From Chromohalobacter canadensis (GTDB taxonomy: Bacteria; Pseudomonadota; Gammaproteobacteria; Pseudomonadales; Halomonadaceae): a DNA stretch of 64,000 nucleotides. The DNA lies in the NCBI RefSeq assembly GCF_029544075.1, contig NZ_JAJQJH010000009.1, positions 79,666 to 143,665 of the forward strand. The letters are read 5' to 3'. Positions 8,358 through 16,925 of this stretch are shown in pieces. How positions within the stretch are numbered: position 1 is the stretch's first letter; every line of letters starts with the position of its first letter. The translations under genes were made by a program, and so were the position numbers. The notes beneath the pieces were generated by a model, which ran no database searches, was not told the DNA's origin, and worked only from the letters and a program-made list of their open reading frames with translations.

Positions 8358-11054
8358 GTGGTCAGTACAGGAGGCGTTGTGGCGCAGCAAGGACGCAGCG
8401 AAGAATACCCTGATGTTAGCTTTCACGCCGAGTCGACGGCGGCGGTTCTCGACCATCTCGACAGCGATGCCGACAGCGGCCTGAGTAGTGACGAGGTAAC
8501 GCGTCGGCGCGAGCGTTACGGCCCCAACGAGATTCCCGACGATGCGCATGCCGGCCTGGTGCGCATCTTTTTGCGCCAGTTCACCGACCCGCTGATCTAT
8601 ATCCTGCTGATCGCAGCGGCGGTTTCACTGTTCGCCGGTGGCTTCGCCAACGCCGTCTTCATCACTGCTGTGCTGGTGCTCAATGCCGTCGTCGGCTGCT
8701 TTCAGGAGTACCAGGCCGAGTCCAGCGCGCAGACGCTGCAATCGGTCGTGCGCATTCGCCCGAGGGTATTGCGCAACGGGCGTAGCGAGGAAGTCGAGGC
8801 GGCCGAATTGGTGCCCGGCGACATCGTGCTGCTCGAATCCGGCGATGCGGTGCCCGCCGACCTGCGGCTGATCGAGACGACCAACCTGCAGGCTGACGAG
8901 TCGCTGCTGACCGGGGAATCCACCCCGGCCGCCAAGAACGCCGACGCACAACTGGACGAAGACACACCCCTGGCAAAGCGCGAGACGCTGCTGTACTCGG
9001 GAAGCTCGATCATGAACGGCCGTGCCACCGGCATCGTCGTTCGCATCGGCGAACACACCGAGATCGGCCAGATCGCCGAATCGCTGGCGGAGACCGATAG
9101 CGGCACGCCGCCCCTGGTGCACAAGCTCAAGCGGCTGACCAACTGGATCGCGGTCTTCACGCTGGTGGCAGTGGCCGGAGTGGCGCTGATCCAGTTCCTC
9201 AACGGCAAAGGGCTTGCCGACATCGTCACCGTGGCGGTGGCCCTGGCGGTCTCGGCGATACCGGCCGGGCTGCCGGTCGCCATCACCGTCGCGCTGTCGG
9301 TCGCCTCCGCCCGGATGGCCAAACGCAACGTGATCGTGCGTCGGTTGGCGGCTGTCGAAGGGTTGGGCTCCTGCACGCTGATCGCCAGTGACAAGACCGG
9401 CACGTTGACCGCCAACCAGCTGACCGTGCAGCGGACCTGGCTGGGCGCGCGGCGGCGCGTCGAGATCGGCGGCGAGGGGCGCGGGCTTGAAGGCGAGGTC
9501 ACAGCGGAAGGCGAGTCGCCCGATGACGAGCTGCGCGATGCTCTGCAACGCTTCGCCACCGCCGGTGCGCTGGCCAACGAAGGCGCGTTGCGGGTCGACA
9601 ACGGCGAGATCGCCGACAGCAAGGGCGACAGCACGGATCTGGCCTTTCTGATTCTGGCGGAGAAGCTCGGGATCGACCGCCGGCGTCTGGACGACGACTA
9701 CCCCGAGCAGGCGCGCATTCCGTTCGATCCGTCCAAGTTCTTCAGCGCCGTGTTCAGCGAGGCCGAAGGCGGCACGCTGGCGTACGCGAAAGGGGCGCCG
9801 GAAACGATCATGGAAATGTGCAACCTCGATGGCGAGACCCGGTGCGTCGCCGAGGAACAGCGAAAGGCGTGGGCCGAAGAGGGTTTCCGGATACTCGCGA
9901 TTGCCGGCGGCCAGGTGGATGGCACAGATGAGGAGAGCCTGCGCGGACTGGATCTGCTGGGACTGGCGGCGATGATCGACCCGCTGCGCGACCAGGTTCC
10001 CGAGGCCATCGAGCAGTGTTACGGCGCCGGCGTGGGGGTGCGCATGGTCACTGGCGACCATCCGGACACGGCCTATGCTATCGGCCACGGCCTCAAGCTG
10101 ACCGATGACCCGCAGCAGGTGCTCACCGGAAAGTCTTTGTCGGAGGCCGGCGACGGAGCCGGCGAGCACATCGGCCGGGCGCGTGTCTTTGCCCGGGTCG
10201 AGCCGCTGCAGAAGACTCGCATCGTCGAATCGCTGCAGCGTGCCGGACATTTCGTCGCCGTTACCGGCGACGGGGTCAACGACGCACCGGCGCTGGATCG
10301 CGCCAACATCGGGATCGCCATGGGCGAAAGTGGCACCGACGTGGCGCGCAACACCGGCGACCTGATTCTCACCGACGATAATTTCGTCTCCATCGTGCCG
10401 GGCATAGAATGGGGACGCACCGCCTACGACAACGTGCGCAAGGTCGTCTGGCTATTGCTATCGACCGGCGCGGCCGAAGTGTTGCTGTTTTTCCTGGCGC
10501 TGGGTTTCGGACTGCCGATACCGCTGACGGCGGTGCAACTGCTGTGGCTGAACATGGTTACCAACGGCATCCAGGACGTCGCTCTGGGCTTCGAGAAGAC
10601 CGACCCGGACGTGCTCAAGCGCCCGCCGCGCTCGCCAGATGAACCAATATTCAATCGTCATATGGTCGAGAACGTATTGGTTTCCGGAATGTATATCGGC
10701 CTGGTGGCGTTTGGCGTGTATTTCTATCTGCATTCGGCGATGGGCATGGGCGAGGATCAGGCCCGCAACTTGACGCTGCTACTGATGGTGCTTTTCGAGA
10801 ACGTGCACTTGTTGAGCTGCCGCTCGGAGCACCGCTCGTTGTTCCGGATTCCATTCAACAATCCCTTGCTACTAGGCTCGATCGTGGCCGCGCAGGGCAT
10901 CCATATCGCGGCGATGTACATTCCCGGCCTCAAGGATGTGCTGGGGCTGGAACCGGTATCGTTGCAGACCTGGGGCCTTCTGTTGGCGATTGCGGTCACG
11001 CTGCTGGTCGTCGATGAGTTGGCGAAATGGCTGCGCTCGCCCATATGGCGCTAA
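8358..11054 (+). CDS. P2-type cation-transporting ATPase, ion specificity unclear
   Basis: This plasma-membrane pump of about 898 residues has the whole P2 layout: N-terminal cation-ATPase domain, actuator motif LTGES, phosphorylation motif DKTGTLT (Asp codon 9390), the nucleotide-binding KGAPE, hinge TGDGVNDAP and about ten membrane helices. The start is uncertain. GTG at 8358 has AGGAAGG eight bases upstream, GTG at 8379 has AGGAGG four bases upstream, and the frame is open to 8259. Ion-site residues differ from SERCA-type calcium pumps: helix 4 reads AIPAGLP where calcium pumps have PEGLP (Ala codon 9264), and helix 6 reads NMVTNG where they have N-x-x-T-D-G (Asn codon 10563). Calcium transport should therefore not be assumed. 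Confidence 0.93.
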   Translation: MVSTGGVVAQQGRSEEYPDVSFHAESTAAVLDHLDSDADSGLSSDEVTRRRERYGPNEIPDDAHAGLVRIFLRQFTDPLIYILLIAAAVSLFAGGFANAVFITAVLVLNAVVGCFQEYQAESSAQTLQSVVRIRPRVLRNGRSEEVEAAELVPGDIVLLESGDAVPADLRLIETTNLQADESLLTGESTPAAKNADAQLDEDTPLAKRETLLYSGSSIMNGRATGIVVRIGEHTEIGQIAESLAETDSGTPPLVHKLKRLTNWIAVFTLVAVAGVALIQFLNGKGLADIVTVAVALAVSAIPAGLPVAITVALSVASARMAKRNVIVRRLAAVEGLGSCTLIASDKTGTLTANQLTVQRTWLGARRRVEIGGEGRGLEGEVTAEGESPDDELRDALQRFATAGALANEGALRVDNGEIADSKGDSTDLAFLILAEKLGIDRRRLDDDYPEQARIPFDPSKFFSAVFSEAEGGTLAYAKGAPETIMEMCNLDGETRCVAEEQRKAWAEEGFRILAIAGGQVDGTDEESLRGLDLLGLAAMIDPLRDQVPEAIEQCYGAGVGVRMVTGDHPDTAYAIGHGLKLTDDPQQVLTGKSLSEAGDGAGEHIGRARVFARVEPLQKTRIVESLQRAGHFVAVTGDGVNDAPALDRANIGIAMGESGTDVARNTGDLILTDDNFVSIVPGIEWGRTAYDNVRKVVWLLLSTGAAEVLLFFLALGFGLPIPLTAVQLLWLNMVTNGIQDVALGFEKTDPDVLKRPPRSPDEPIFNRHMVENVLVSGMYIGLVAFGVYFYLHSAMGMGEDQARNLTLLLMVLFENVHLLSCRSEHRSLFRIPFNNPLLLGSIVAAQGIHIAAMYIPGLKDVLGLEPVSLQTWGLLLAIAVTLLVVDELAKWLRSPIWR

Positions 11055-11183
11055 AAATCGACTCAAGGTTGATGGCAAATAAGAAGGGCGCCGTGCCGAC
11101 AAGGTTAACCGCCACATTGAAGTTGGGACTGCGGATCGCCATTGAAGGTTATGAATAGCATTCAAACAGCAAAGGAAAGTGCC

Positions 11184-12191
11184 ATGAACGTCGTCACATT
11201 ACGTAGTCCGGGCGGGCTGGATAAGCTCGATGTTCACGAACGCGAAGCGCCGGGCGAGCCGGGGCCGGGCGAGGTGCGCGTGCGGGTGCATGCCAGCTCG
11301 CTCAACTACCATGATTACGGGGTTGTCGCCGGAGCCATGCCGACCGAAGACGGCCGTATTCCCATGTCGGATGGGGCCGGTGTCGTCGAAGCCGTGGGTG
11401 AAGGCGTCGAGGAATTCACCGTGGGTGACCGCGTGGTATCGACGTTCTTCCCAGGTTGGCTCGAAGGGCCGGCACGGATCGGCGACTTCACCACCACGCC
11501 TGGCGATGGTGTTGATGGCTACGCGCGCGAGCAGGTCGTGCGTCCGACGACGTGGTTTACCCACGCACCGCGCGATTACGACCACGCCGAAGCGGCTACC
11601 TTGACCACGGCCGGATTGACCGCTTGGCGTGCACTCGTGGTGGATGGCAAGCTCAAGGCGGGTGACACGGTGCTGGTGCTGGGCACCGGCGGTGTCTCGA
11701 TCTTTGCCTTGCAGTTCGCCAAGCTGATGGGCGCCACGGTGATAGCGACCTCGTCCTCGGACGAGAAGATCGCACGGCTTAAGGAACTGGGCGCTGATCA
11801 CACGCTCAACTACAAGACCGAGCCGGAGTGGGGCAAGCGCGTCAAGGCACTCACCGGTGGCCGGGGCGTCGACCATGTCATCGAAGTCGGTGGCCCTGGC
11901 ACGCTGCCGCAATCCATCGACGCCGTGCGCATCGGCGGACACATCTCATTGATTGGCGTGCTCACCGGACGCGGCGGCGAAATTCCTACCGCCAAGCTGA
12001 TGGCCAAGCAGGCGCGTCTGCAGGGCTTGATCGTAGGTAGCCGGCGCGATCAGATTGAGATGATCCGTGCCATCGACGCCAGCGATCTACATCCGGTCAT
12101 CGACCGCCGGTTCGCCCTCGACGAGATCGCCGAGGCGTTTCGTCACCAAGAGGCAGGGCGTCACTTCGGCAAGATCTGCCTGGAATTTTGA
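11184..12191 (+). CDS. Zinc-free MDR oxidoreductase (quinone oxidoreductase-like)
   Basis: The ATG at 11184 is preceded by AAGGAAAG, so the 14 upstream in-frame codons are probably untranslated; the product has 335 residues. It is a medium-chain dehydrogenase/reductase: GroES-like fold at the N-terminus and a Rossmann domain with VLVLGTGGVSIFALQFAKLMGATVIATSSS. The catalytic and structural zinc cysteines of alcohol dehydrogenases are absent, which places it with NADPH:quinone oxidoreductases and enoyl reductases. It stands alone, 129 bases after the ATPase, and ends in a shared bidirectional terminator. The substrate is unknown. Confidence 0.9.
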   Translation: MNVVTLRSPGGLDKLDVHEREAPGEPGPGEVRVRVHASSLNYHDYGVVAGAMPTEDGRIPMSDGAGVVEAVGEGVEEFTVGDRVVSTFFPGWLEGPARIGDFTTTPGDGVDGYAREQVVRPTTWFTHAPRDYDHAEAATLTTAGLTAWRALVVDGKLKAGDTVLVLGTGGVSIFALQFAKLMGATVIATSSSDEKIARLKELGADHTLNYKTEPEWGKRVKALTGGRGVDHVIEVGGPGTLPQSIDAVRIGGHISLIGVLTGRGGEIPTAKLMAKQARLQGLIVGSRRDQIEMIRAIDASDLHPVIDRRFALDEIAEAFRHQEAGRHFGKICLEF

Positions 12192-12211
12192 TTGTCAGTA
12201 AATGGAAAACT

Positions 12212-12247
12212 AAAACGCCGTCGGAGACTCTCCGACGGCGTTTTTTT
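12212..12247. terminator. Bidirectional intrinsic terminator
   Basis: The stem ACGCCGTCGGAGA (12215-12227) pairs with TCTCCGACGGCGT (12229-12241), flanked by AAAA on the left and seven T residues on the right, so it works in both directions. It separates the MDR gene (plus, ending 12191) from the solute-binding protein gene (minus). The minus-strand stop codon (12246-12248) lies within the T-tract. Confidence 0.92.
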
Positions 12248-13103
12248 ATTTCCTCGACGCGGGCCGCAGGTCGTAGTCGAAGTACTGTTCCATCAGCTCG
12301 ATGAAAGTGCCGTCGGCGTAGACGCTGTCCAGCGCTTGATTGAAAGTGGCAGCCAGGTCCTTGTCGCGTGGTCGCACGGCGATGGCGTTACCCTTGCCAA
12401 AGATCGACTCAGGGCTGTTGATGCGGGGCCCGACTTGGACAAAATCGCTATTGGTGTCATCGACGTCCAACGTATCCAAAGCGACTGGATAGTTGATGAA
12501 TGCCAAATCGAGGCGCTGCGACTGTAGGTCGAGTGCCACATCTGCTGCCGTGGCATATCGCTGGATATCAAGAGTATCTGCGTAGCGCTCGGTGACATAG
12601 TTATCTTGTGTCGTCCCGCGTTGCACGCCGACGGACAAGCCTTTCAGTGTCTCCATGTCGTCGATATCGATGTCGCTGCCACGTCGCGCCACCCACACTT
12701 TGGGTGACATGGCGTAGGGGTCGGTGAAGCGTACCTGCTTCTCGCGGGCGGGGGTGATGCGCATCGACGATAAAATGGCATCGTACTTGCGCGATAGCAG
12801 TCCGGGGAGGATGCCATCCCAACCTTGTACCACCCACTCGCAGTCCAGTTTGGCGCGCTGACAGAGCGCGTTGCCCAAATCGATCTCGAACCCGGCCAGC
12901 TCACCGTCGGCGTTGCGGTACTCGAACGGCGGGTAGGGCACGTCGACGGCGATGCGTACGTGCTGTCTATCCTCGCCGGAAATGTCGCTGGCCTGTGCGG
13001 AAAGGGTGCTGGTCAGGCTAGGGGCAACAAGCAGCACGGCGATGGCCAGCTTGAACGGTGTGGCCACGGGTGGATGAAAGTCCAGCAAGCGGGAAGGTGA
13101 CAT
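12246..13103 (-). CDS. Family 3 amino-acid-binding periplasmic protein, orphan
   Basis: The 285 residues begin with a signal peptide (about residues 1-38, ending near LSAQA). The mature domain has the HisJ/ArgT pattern VPYPPFEYRNADGELAGFEIDLGNALC, GWDGILPGLLSRKYDAILSSMRIT and VRFTDPYA. Such proteins bind lysine, arginine, ornithine or histidine for ABC importers. No ABC permease or ATPase gene is nearby. Instead it follows the tctA gene by 57 bases on the same strand, with AAGGAA before its ATG, and could be co-transcribed with the TTT cluster. It may feed an ABC importer elsewhere or serve as a sensor. Binding specificity is not readable from sequence. Confidence 0.9.
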   Translation of the reverse strand: MSPSRLLDFHPPVATPFKLAIAVLLVAPSLTSTLSAQASDISGEDRQHVRIAVDVPYPPFEYRNADGELAGFEIDLGNALCQRAKLDCEWVVQGWDGILPGLLSRKYDAILSSMRITPAREKQVRFTDPYAMSPKVWVARRGSDIDIDDMETLKGLSVGVQRGTTQDNYVTERYADTLDIQRYATAADVALDLQSQRLDLAFINYPVALDTLDVDDTNSDFVQVGPRINSPESIFGKGNAIAVRPRDKDLAATFNQALDSVYADGTFIELMEQYFDYDLRPASRK

Positions 13104-13160
13104 GGGCTAATTCCTTGTTGTCATCGATGAGGTTTCGAAGCGGCCCCCGAGGGGGCCGGG

Positions 13161-14663
13161 TCAGGCAGGTTTCGCGGTGTGGCGCTGGCGCAGCCGATGA
13201 CGAATTGCAAAGGCCACTGACACCACGGCAAGGATTAATAGCGTCAGGGAGATCGGCCGGGTGAAAAACAGTGTCCAGTTCTCGTCGGTCATCAGTGCGC
13301 GGCGCAGGTTGGTTTCGGCAATCGGACCGAGGATGACGCCGAGCACTAACGGGGCCAGAGGGTAGTCCAGCTTACTGAGGATATAGCCGAAGACTCCCAC
13401 CCCTAGCAGCAGGTAGATATCAGTGACGCGGTTGTTGAGGGCGAATGCGCCGACGACACAGCACACCAGGACTACTGGGACGATAACCGAACGCGGCACG
13501 TCGGTAACACGCAGGAAGAAACGCATGCTGAACAGGCACACCACCAGCACCATGAACGCGGCGAGCAGCATGGCCATGAACATGCCATAGACCAGATCGC
13601 CGTGATCGAGAATTAGTCGCGGGCCGATGCCGATGCCGTGAACCATCAGCGAGGCCATCAGTACGGCGTCGACGGCGCTGCCGGGAATGCCGAGAGCGAT
13701 CATCGGGATCAACCCGCCCCCTGAGGTCGCCGAGTTGCCGGATTCCGAAGCGATGACGCCCTCGGGCGTGCCGGTGCCAAACTTCTCGGGTGTTTTGGAA
13801 GCACGCTTGGCCTGGTCGTAAGCCAGCAAGTTGGCAATACTGCCGCCAGCGCCGGGGACCGCGCCGATGAACACCCCGACCAGCGACGAACGGATCAAGT
13901 TGATCGGGTAGGTCAGCGTTTCGCGCAGCGCATCCAGTGGCTTGAAGGCTACGTTGGCAGGAATCAACTGCTTGCCGTGCTTGGTCTGCTCGGCGTCCTC
14001 GACTTCCTGGAGCAACTGGCTGACGGCGAAGATGCCGATCAGTACCACCAGGAAGGGGAAGCCGTTGGCGAGCAGGTCGAAGTCGAAGGTGAAGCGCGCC
14101 ACGCCCATCATCGGGTCGGCGCCTACGGTGGCGATGAAAAGTCCCAGCAGGCCGGTCATCAGACCCTTGAGCATCGATTTGCCGACCAGGCTGGCGACCA
14201 CCGTCATGGCGAAGATGATCAGCGAGAAATACTCCCAGGCGCCCAGCTTGACGGCGATCATTGCCAGCGGTGGGGCGGCGATGATCAGCACGATTGCGCT
14301 GACCAGGGCGCCGAAGAACGATGACCAGATACCCAGCGCCAGGGCGCGACCGGGCTGGCCGCTGCGCGCCATCGGGAAGGCGTCGAAGGTAGTGGCCACC
14401 GAAGAGGGCGTGCCGGGAATGCCCAGCAGGGCCGCGCTTATCAGTCCGCCCGAATAGCCGCCGACGTAGACCGCGAGCATGGTCGCCACGCCCTGCAGTG
14501 GGTCCATGGTGAAGGTCAGCGGTAGGGTCAGCACGATGGCCATGGTGATGGTGAAGCCGGGAATCGCCGAGGCGATGACGCCAGCGACCACGCCGAGCAG
14601 CATGGTGGCCATGGTCGGCAGCGTGAATAACTGGTCCATGCCGGCGAACAGCGCTTCCGTCAT
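13161..14663 (-). CDS. tctA: Tripartite tricarboxylate transporter, large permease TctA
   Basis: The 500-residue protein has about 12 membrane segments and both halves of the TctA signature: GVVAGVIASAIPGFTITMAIVLTLPLTF near the N-terminus, YVGGYSGGLISAALLGIPGTPSSVATTFDAFPMA, and the second repeat GAVPGAGGSIANLLAYDQAKRASK. It forms the substrate channel of a TTT carrier together with TctB and the periplasmic TctC encoded immediately upstream. AGGAGA precedes the ATG at 14663. TTT systems import carboxylates using an ion gradient. The neighbouring GGT-family enzyme suggests an amide- or gamma-glutamyl-type carboxylate, but this is inference. Confidence 0.95.
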   Translation of the reverse strand: MTEALFAGMDQLFTLPTMATMLLGVVAGVIASAIPGFTITMAIVLTLPLTFTMDPLQGVATMLAVYVGGYSGGLISAALLGIPGTPSSVATTFDAFPMARSGQPGRALALGIWSSFFGALVSAIVLIIAAPPLAMIAVKLGAWEYFSLIIFAMTVVASLVGKSMLKGLMTGLLGLFIATVGADPMMGVARFTFDFDLLANGFPFLVVLIGIFAVSQLLQEVEDAEQTKHGKQLIPANVAFKPLDALRETLTYPINLIRSSLVGVFIGAVPGAGGSIANLLAYDQAKRASKTPEKFGTGTPEGVIASESGNSATSGGGLIPMIALGIPGSAVDAVLMASLMVHGIGIGPRLILDHGDLVYGMFMAMLLAAFMVLVVCLFSMRFFLRVTDVPRSVIVPVVLVCCVVGAFALNNRVTDIYLLLGVGVFGYILSKLDYPLAPLVLGVILGPIAETNLRRALMTDENWTLFFTRPISLTLLILAVVSVAFAIRHRLRQRHTAKPA

Positions 14664-14713
14664 GTTATGTCTCCTCTCGAGGGCAGCTGCGAAGCCATGG
14701 TGTCAGCCAATGT

Positions 14714-15259
14714 TCAGCCGAAGGGGCCGCGCGGAAGGCTGATGATGAAGACATCCCGGAACAGCCAGTCGATGCCGAACGAGAACGTCACGGCGATGAT
14801 CGCGGCGATGGCCAGGCTACGAGGGCGACGCACGCCAAGCGTGAGCTGGACCAGGGTCAGGAAGAGCAGCGAGGCCAGGCGAAAGCCCAGCATCGGCACG
14901 CCGACGATGTATAGGGCGAACAGCGCCAGCACGCCGAGCGCCAGTCGGTGCCGCCACATCCAGCGCTTGACAAGCCCCGCTGAGGCACGCGGCGCACCGC
15001 GATAGCGTCGCCACTCCTGGGCCATGATGCCCAGGTTGATCACCATCAGGACGGCCAGTACCAGACGTGGAAAGCTGCCCGAACCGAGGGGTTCCCACAT
15101 CGACGAGGGCAGCGCCCCGGCTTGGACGAACAGCGCGCCGAACAGCACCACCAGCGCGCCGTTCAGCAGCAGATGGGCGAGCGCGTTGGCGCGCCGAGTA
15201 TCGTCATCGGCGACCCGATCCGACGATCGGGTCTGCTGCGAAGAAGACTGCGGACTCAT
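14714..15259 (-). CDS. tctB: Tripartite tricarboxylate transporter, small subunit TctB
   Basis: The 181-residue protein has four predicted membrane helices and the poorly conserved TctB pattern: FPRLVLAVLMVINLGIMAQEWRRYRG near the centre and a C-terminal DWLFRDVFIISLPRGPFG. The N-terminal 30 residues are polar. It overlaps the upstream tctC gene by four bases (ATGA at 15256-15259) and is followed after 50 bases by tctA, so the order is tctC-tctB-tctA. Its role in the carrier is structural and needed for transport in characterised TTT systems. Confidence 0.92.
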   Translation of the reverse strand: MSPQSSSQQTRSSDRVADDDTRRANALAHLLLNGALVVLFGALFVQAGALPSSMWEPLGSGSFPRLVLAVLMVINLGIMAQEWRRYRGAPRASAGLVKRWMWRHRLALGVLALFALYIVGVPMLGFRLASLLFLTLVQLTLGVRRPRSLAIAAIIAVTFSFGIDWLFRDVFIISLPRGPFG

Positions 15260-16275
15260 TTGGCTAGCTTCCCGGACAGCCGTTCGATGGTCTCGTCGGT
15301 GGTCTTGAGGTAGTCAGTGAATGTCTCAGGACCTTCGAAATGTACTTGGGCGCCGGCGTTATGTACCGCCTGGATGAACTGCTTATCTTGGGAGAGTTCC
15401 TGCATGGCATCGGCGAGTACTTTGACCTTATCCTCTGGAGTACCCTTGGGAGCGATCAGGCCGCGCACGATGTTGAGGCTGAGCGAGTCGTAGCCGAGTT
15501 CCTTGAAGGTCGGCACGTCTGGCGTCTCTTCCTGACGCTCAGCGCTGCCCACCGCCAGGAAACGTAGATCGCCATTCTTGACGAACTCGCCACTCGAGGC
15601 GATATCACCAATCGCCGCGTCGATATGCCCGCCAACAAGCGCACGGATGCGAGCACCGGTGCCCTCGAAACCGACATAACGGAACGATAGATTCGCGGCA
15701 TCCTCCATCATCGCCGCGTGGACATGGGGAATCCCGCCAAGCGTCACGCCGACACGGATCTCGCCGGGGTTGTCCTGGGCGTAGTCGACGAATTCGTCGA
15801 AGGTCTGCCATGGGCTATCGGCGTTGACCGTTAGATATTGCGGCGAAGCGGTCATGGCGGCGACCGGGGTGAAGTCGTCCCAGTTGAGTTGGGTCAGTTG
15901 GGTATGGTTGGCGACTAGTAGCCCCTCGTGGATCTGGCCTACCGTGTAGCCGTCGGGGTCGCGCTTGGATAGTTCCTTGAGGCCGGTGGTGCCGCTGACG
16001 CCGGGCATGTTGATGACCGGCATGGGCTGACCGAGGTACTCTTCGGCATTATTGGAGACCACTCGCATCAAGGTGTCGCTGCCACCGCCCGGTGACCATG
16101 GAACGATGAATTCTACCGGCTTGTTGGGATAGTCCTCGGCTTGGGCCAGTGATGCGGTGCTAGCACCTAATGCTGTACCCAGCACTAGCCCCCCGATAAT
16201 TAGCTTGAAACGGAGGGAGCGGGTTGCTTGGGGACGACCTTGGATAGTGTTGCTCTGCTGAGAAGTAAATGACAT
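15256..16275 (-). CDS. tctC: Tripartite tricarboxylate transporter, substrate-binding TctC
   Basis: The reading frame is open to 16917, but the upstream part is the shadow of the CHR gene. I chose ATG at 16275 (MSFTSQQ, AAGGA ten bases upstream), giving 339 residues; ATGs at 16299 and 16308 are alternatives. A signal peptide (LKLIIGG-like hydrophobic stretch ending SLAQA) precedes the mature start EDYPNKPVEFIVPWSPGGGSD, the classic Bug/TctC opening. The conserved loop RYVGFEGTGARIRALVGGHIDAA and the PDVPTFKELGYD motif are also present. It is the periplasmic receptor for the TTT carrier encoded by the next two genes. Confidence 0.94.
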   Translation of the reverse strand: MSFTSQQSNTIQGRPQATRSLRFKLIIGGLVLGTALGASTASLAQAEDYPNKPVEFIVPWSPGGGSDTLMRVVSNNAEEYLGQPMPVINMPGVSGTTGLKELSKRDPDGYTVGQIHEGLLVANHTQLTQLNWDDFTPVAAMTASPQYLTVNADSPWQTFDEFVDYAQDNPGEIRVGVTLGGIPHVHAAMMEDAANLSFRYVGFEGTGARIRALVGGHIDAAIGDIASSGEFVKNGDLRFLAVGSAERQEETPDVPTFKELGYDSLSLNIVRGLIAPKGTPEDKVKVLADAMQELSQDKQFIQAVHNAGAQVHFEGPETFTDYLKTTDETIERLSGKLAK

Positions 16276-16394
16276 GGCTATATTGTCCTTGTTGGTCATC
16301 GTATTCATGCATTGCTTGATTACCGACTCGTAAGAGCCTTGGTGGATTCGCGCGGTACATCGCCGAATCCGCGAACGGGAGGTCATGGCGCTCG

Positions 16395-16925
16395 CTACCC
16401 GAGCAGCAGCGCGCCGTAGCCGAGCCCGAAACACACGACGAACGCCGGGTGAACCCGGGTCGCCAGGAGTAATACGCCGGCCACGCCGCCGATGATCGCG
16501 GTGTGCACCGCGCCGGCGGTCTCCAGCCCTTCGGCGAGAAAGCGCCACGTCAGATAGGCCATTAGCGTCATCACCACAGGGCGGACCCACTGGCTCATCG
16601 ACTTGACCTTGATCGAGTCGCGGTAGCGATACAGCGTGCCAAGCGCAATTAGCATCAGCAGCAGCGACGGTGCGACGGTGGCGAAGGTGGCGATCAGCGA
16701 TCCGGGCACGCCGGCGACGTCGTAGCCGATATAGCCGGCCATCTTGGTGGCGATCGGGCTGGGCAGGGCGTTGCCCAGTGCCAAGGTCTCGGCGAAAGCC
16801 TGTGAACTCATCCACCCATAGCGGCCGACCACCTCGTTCTCGATCAGCGGGATGATCGCCGGGCCGCCGCCGTAACCGACGATGTTGGGGATGAAGAACG
16901 CCAGGAACAGGTGCCAATAGATCAT
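16395..16925 (-). CDS. Short CHR-family transporter subunit (second of pair)
   Basis: The 176-residue membrane protein begins MIYWHLFLAFFIPNIVGYGGGPAIIP and carries the CHR motifs GYGGGPA, NALPSPIATKMAGYIGYDVAG and a run of hydrophobic segments. It is one half of a short-chain (SCHR) chromate-transporter-family pair; its start overlaps the stop of the other half by four bases (ATGA). CHR pairs act as heterodimers and are best known from chromate resistance, but many have other substrates. Its place between a TTT transporter and a GGT-family enzyme, with no chr regulator, argues against chromate as the main substrate. A weak inverted repeat (16344-16350/16364-16370) lies between it and tctC. 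Confidence 0.9.
   Translation of the reverse strand: MIYWHLFLAFFIPNIVGYGGGPAIIPLIENEVVGRYGWMSSQAFAETLALGNALPSPIATKMAGYIGYDVAGVPGSLIATFATVAPSLLLMLIALGTLYRYRDSIKVKSMSQWVRPVVMTLMAYLTWRFLAEGLETAGAVHTAIIGGVAGVLLLATRVHPAFVVCFGLGYGALLLG

Noticed and set aside
8625..10250. 541-codon open frame on the minus strand opposite the P-type ATPase
   Set aside because: It is the antisense shadow of a high-GC gene: composition is Gln/Arg/Gly/His-rich, no domain is recognisable, and the plus strand carries a complete conserved ATPase.
16276..16917. N-terminal extension of the tctC reading frame
   Set aside because: The extra 214 codons are Arg-rich shadow sequence across the CHR gene. The signal peptide and ribosome site fix the real start at 16275.
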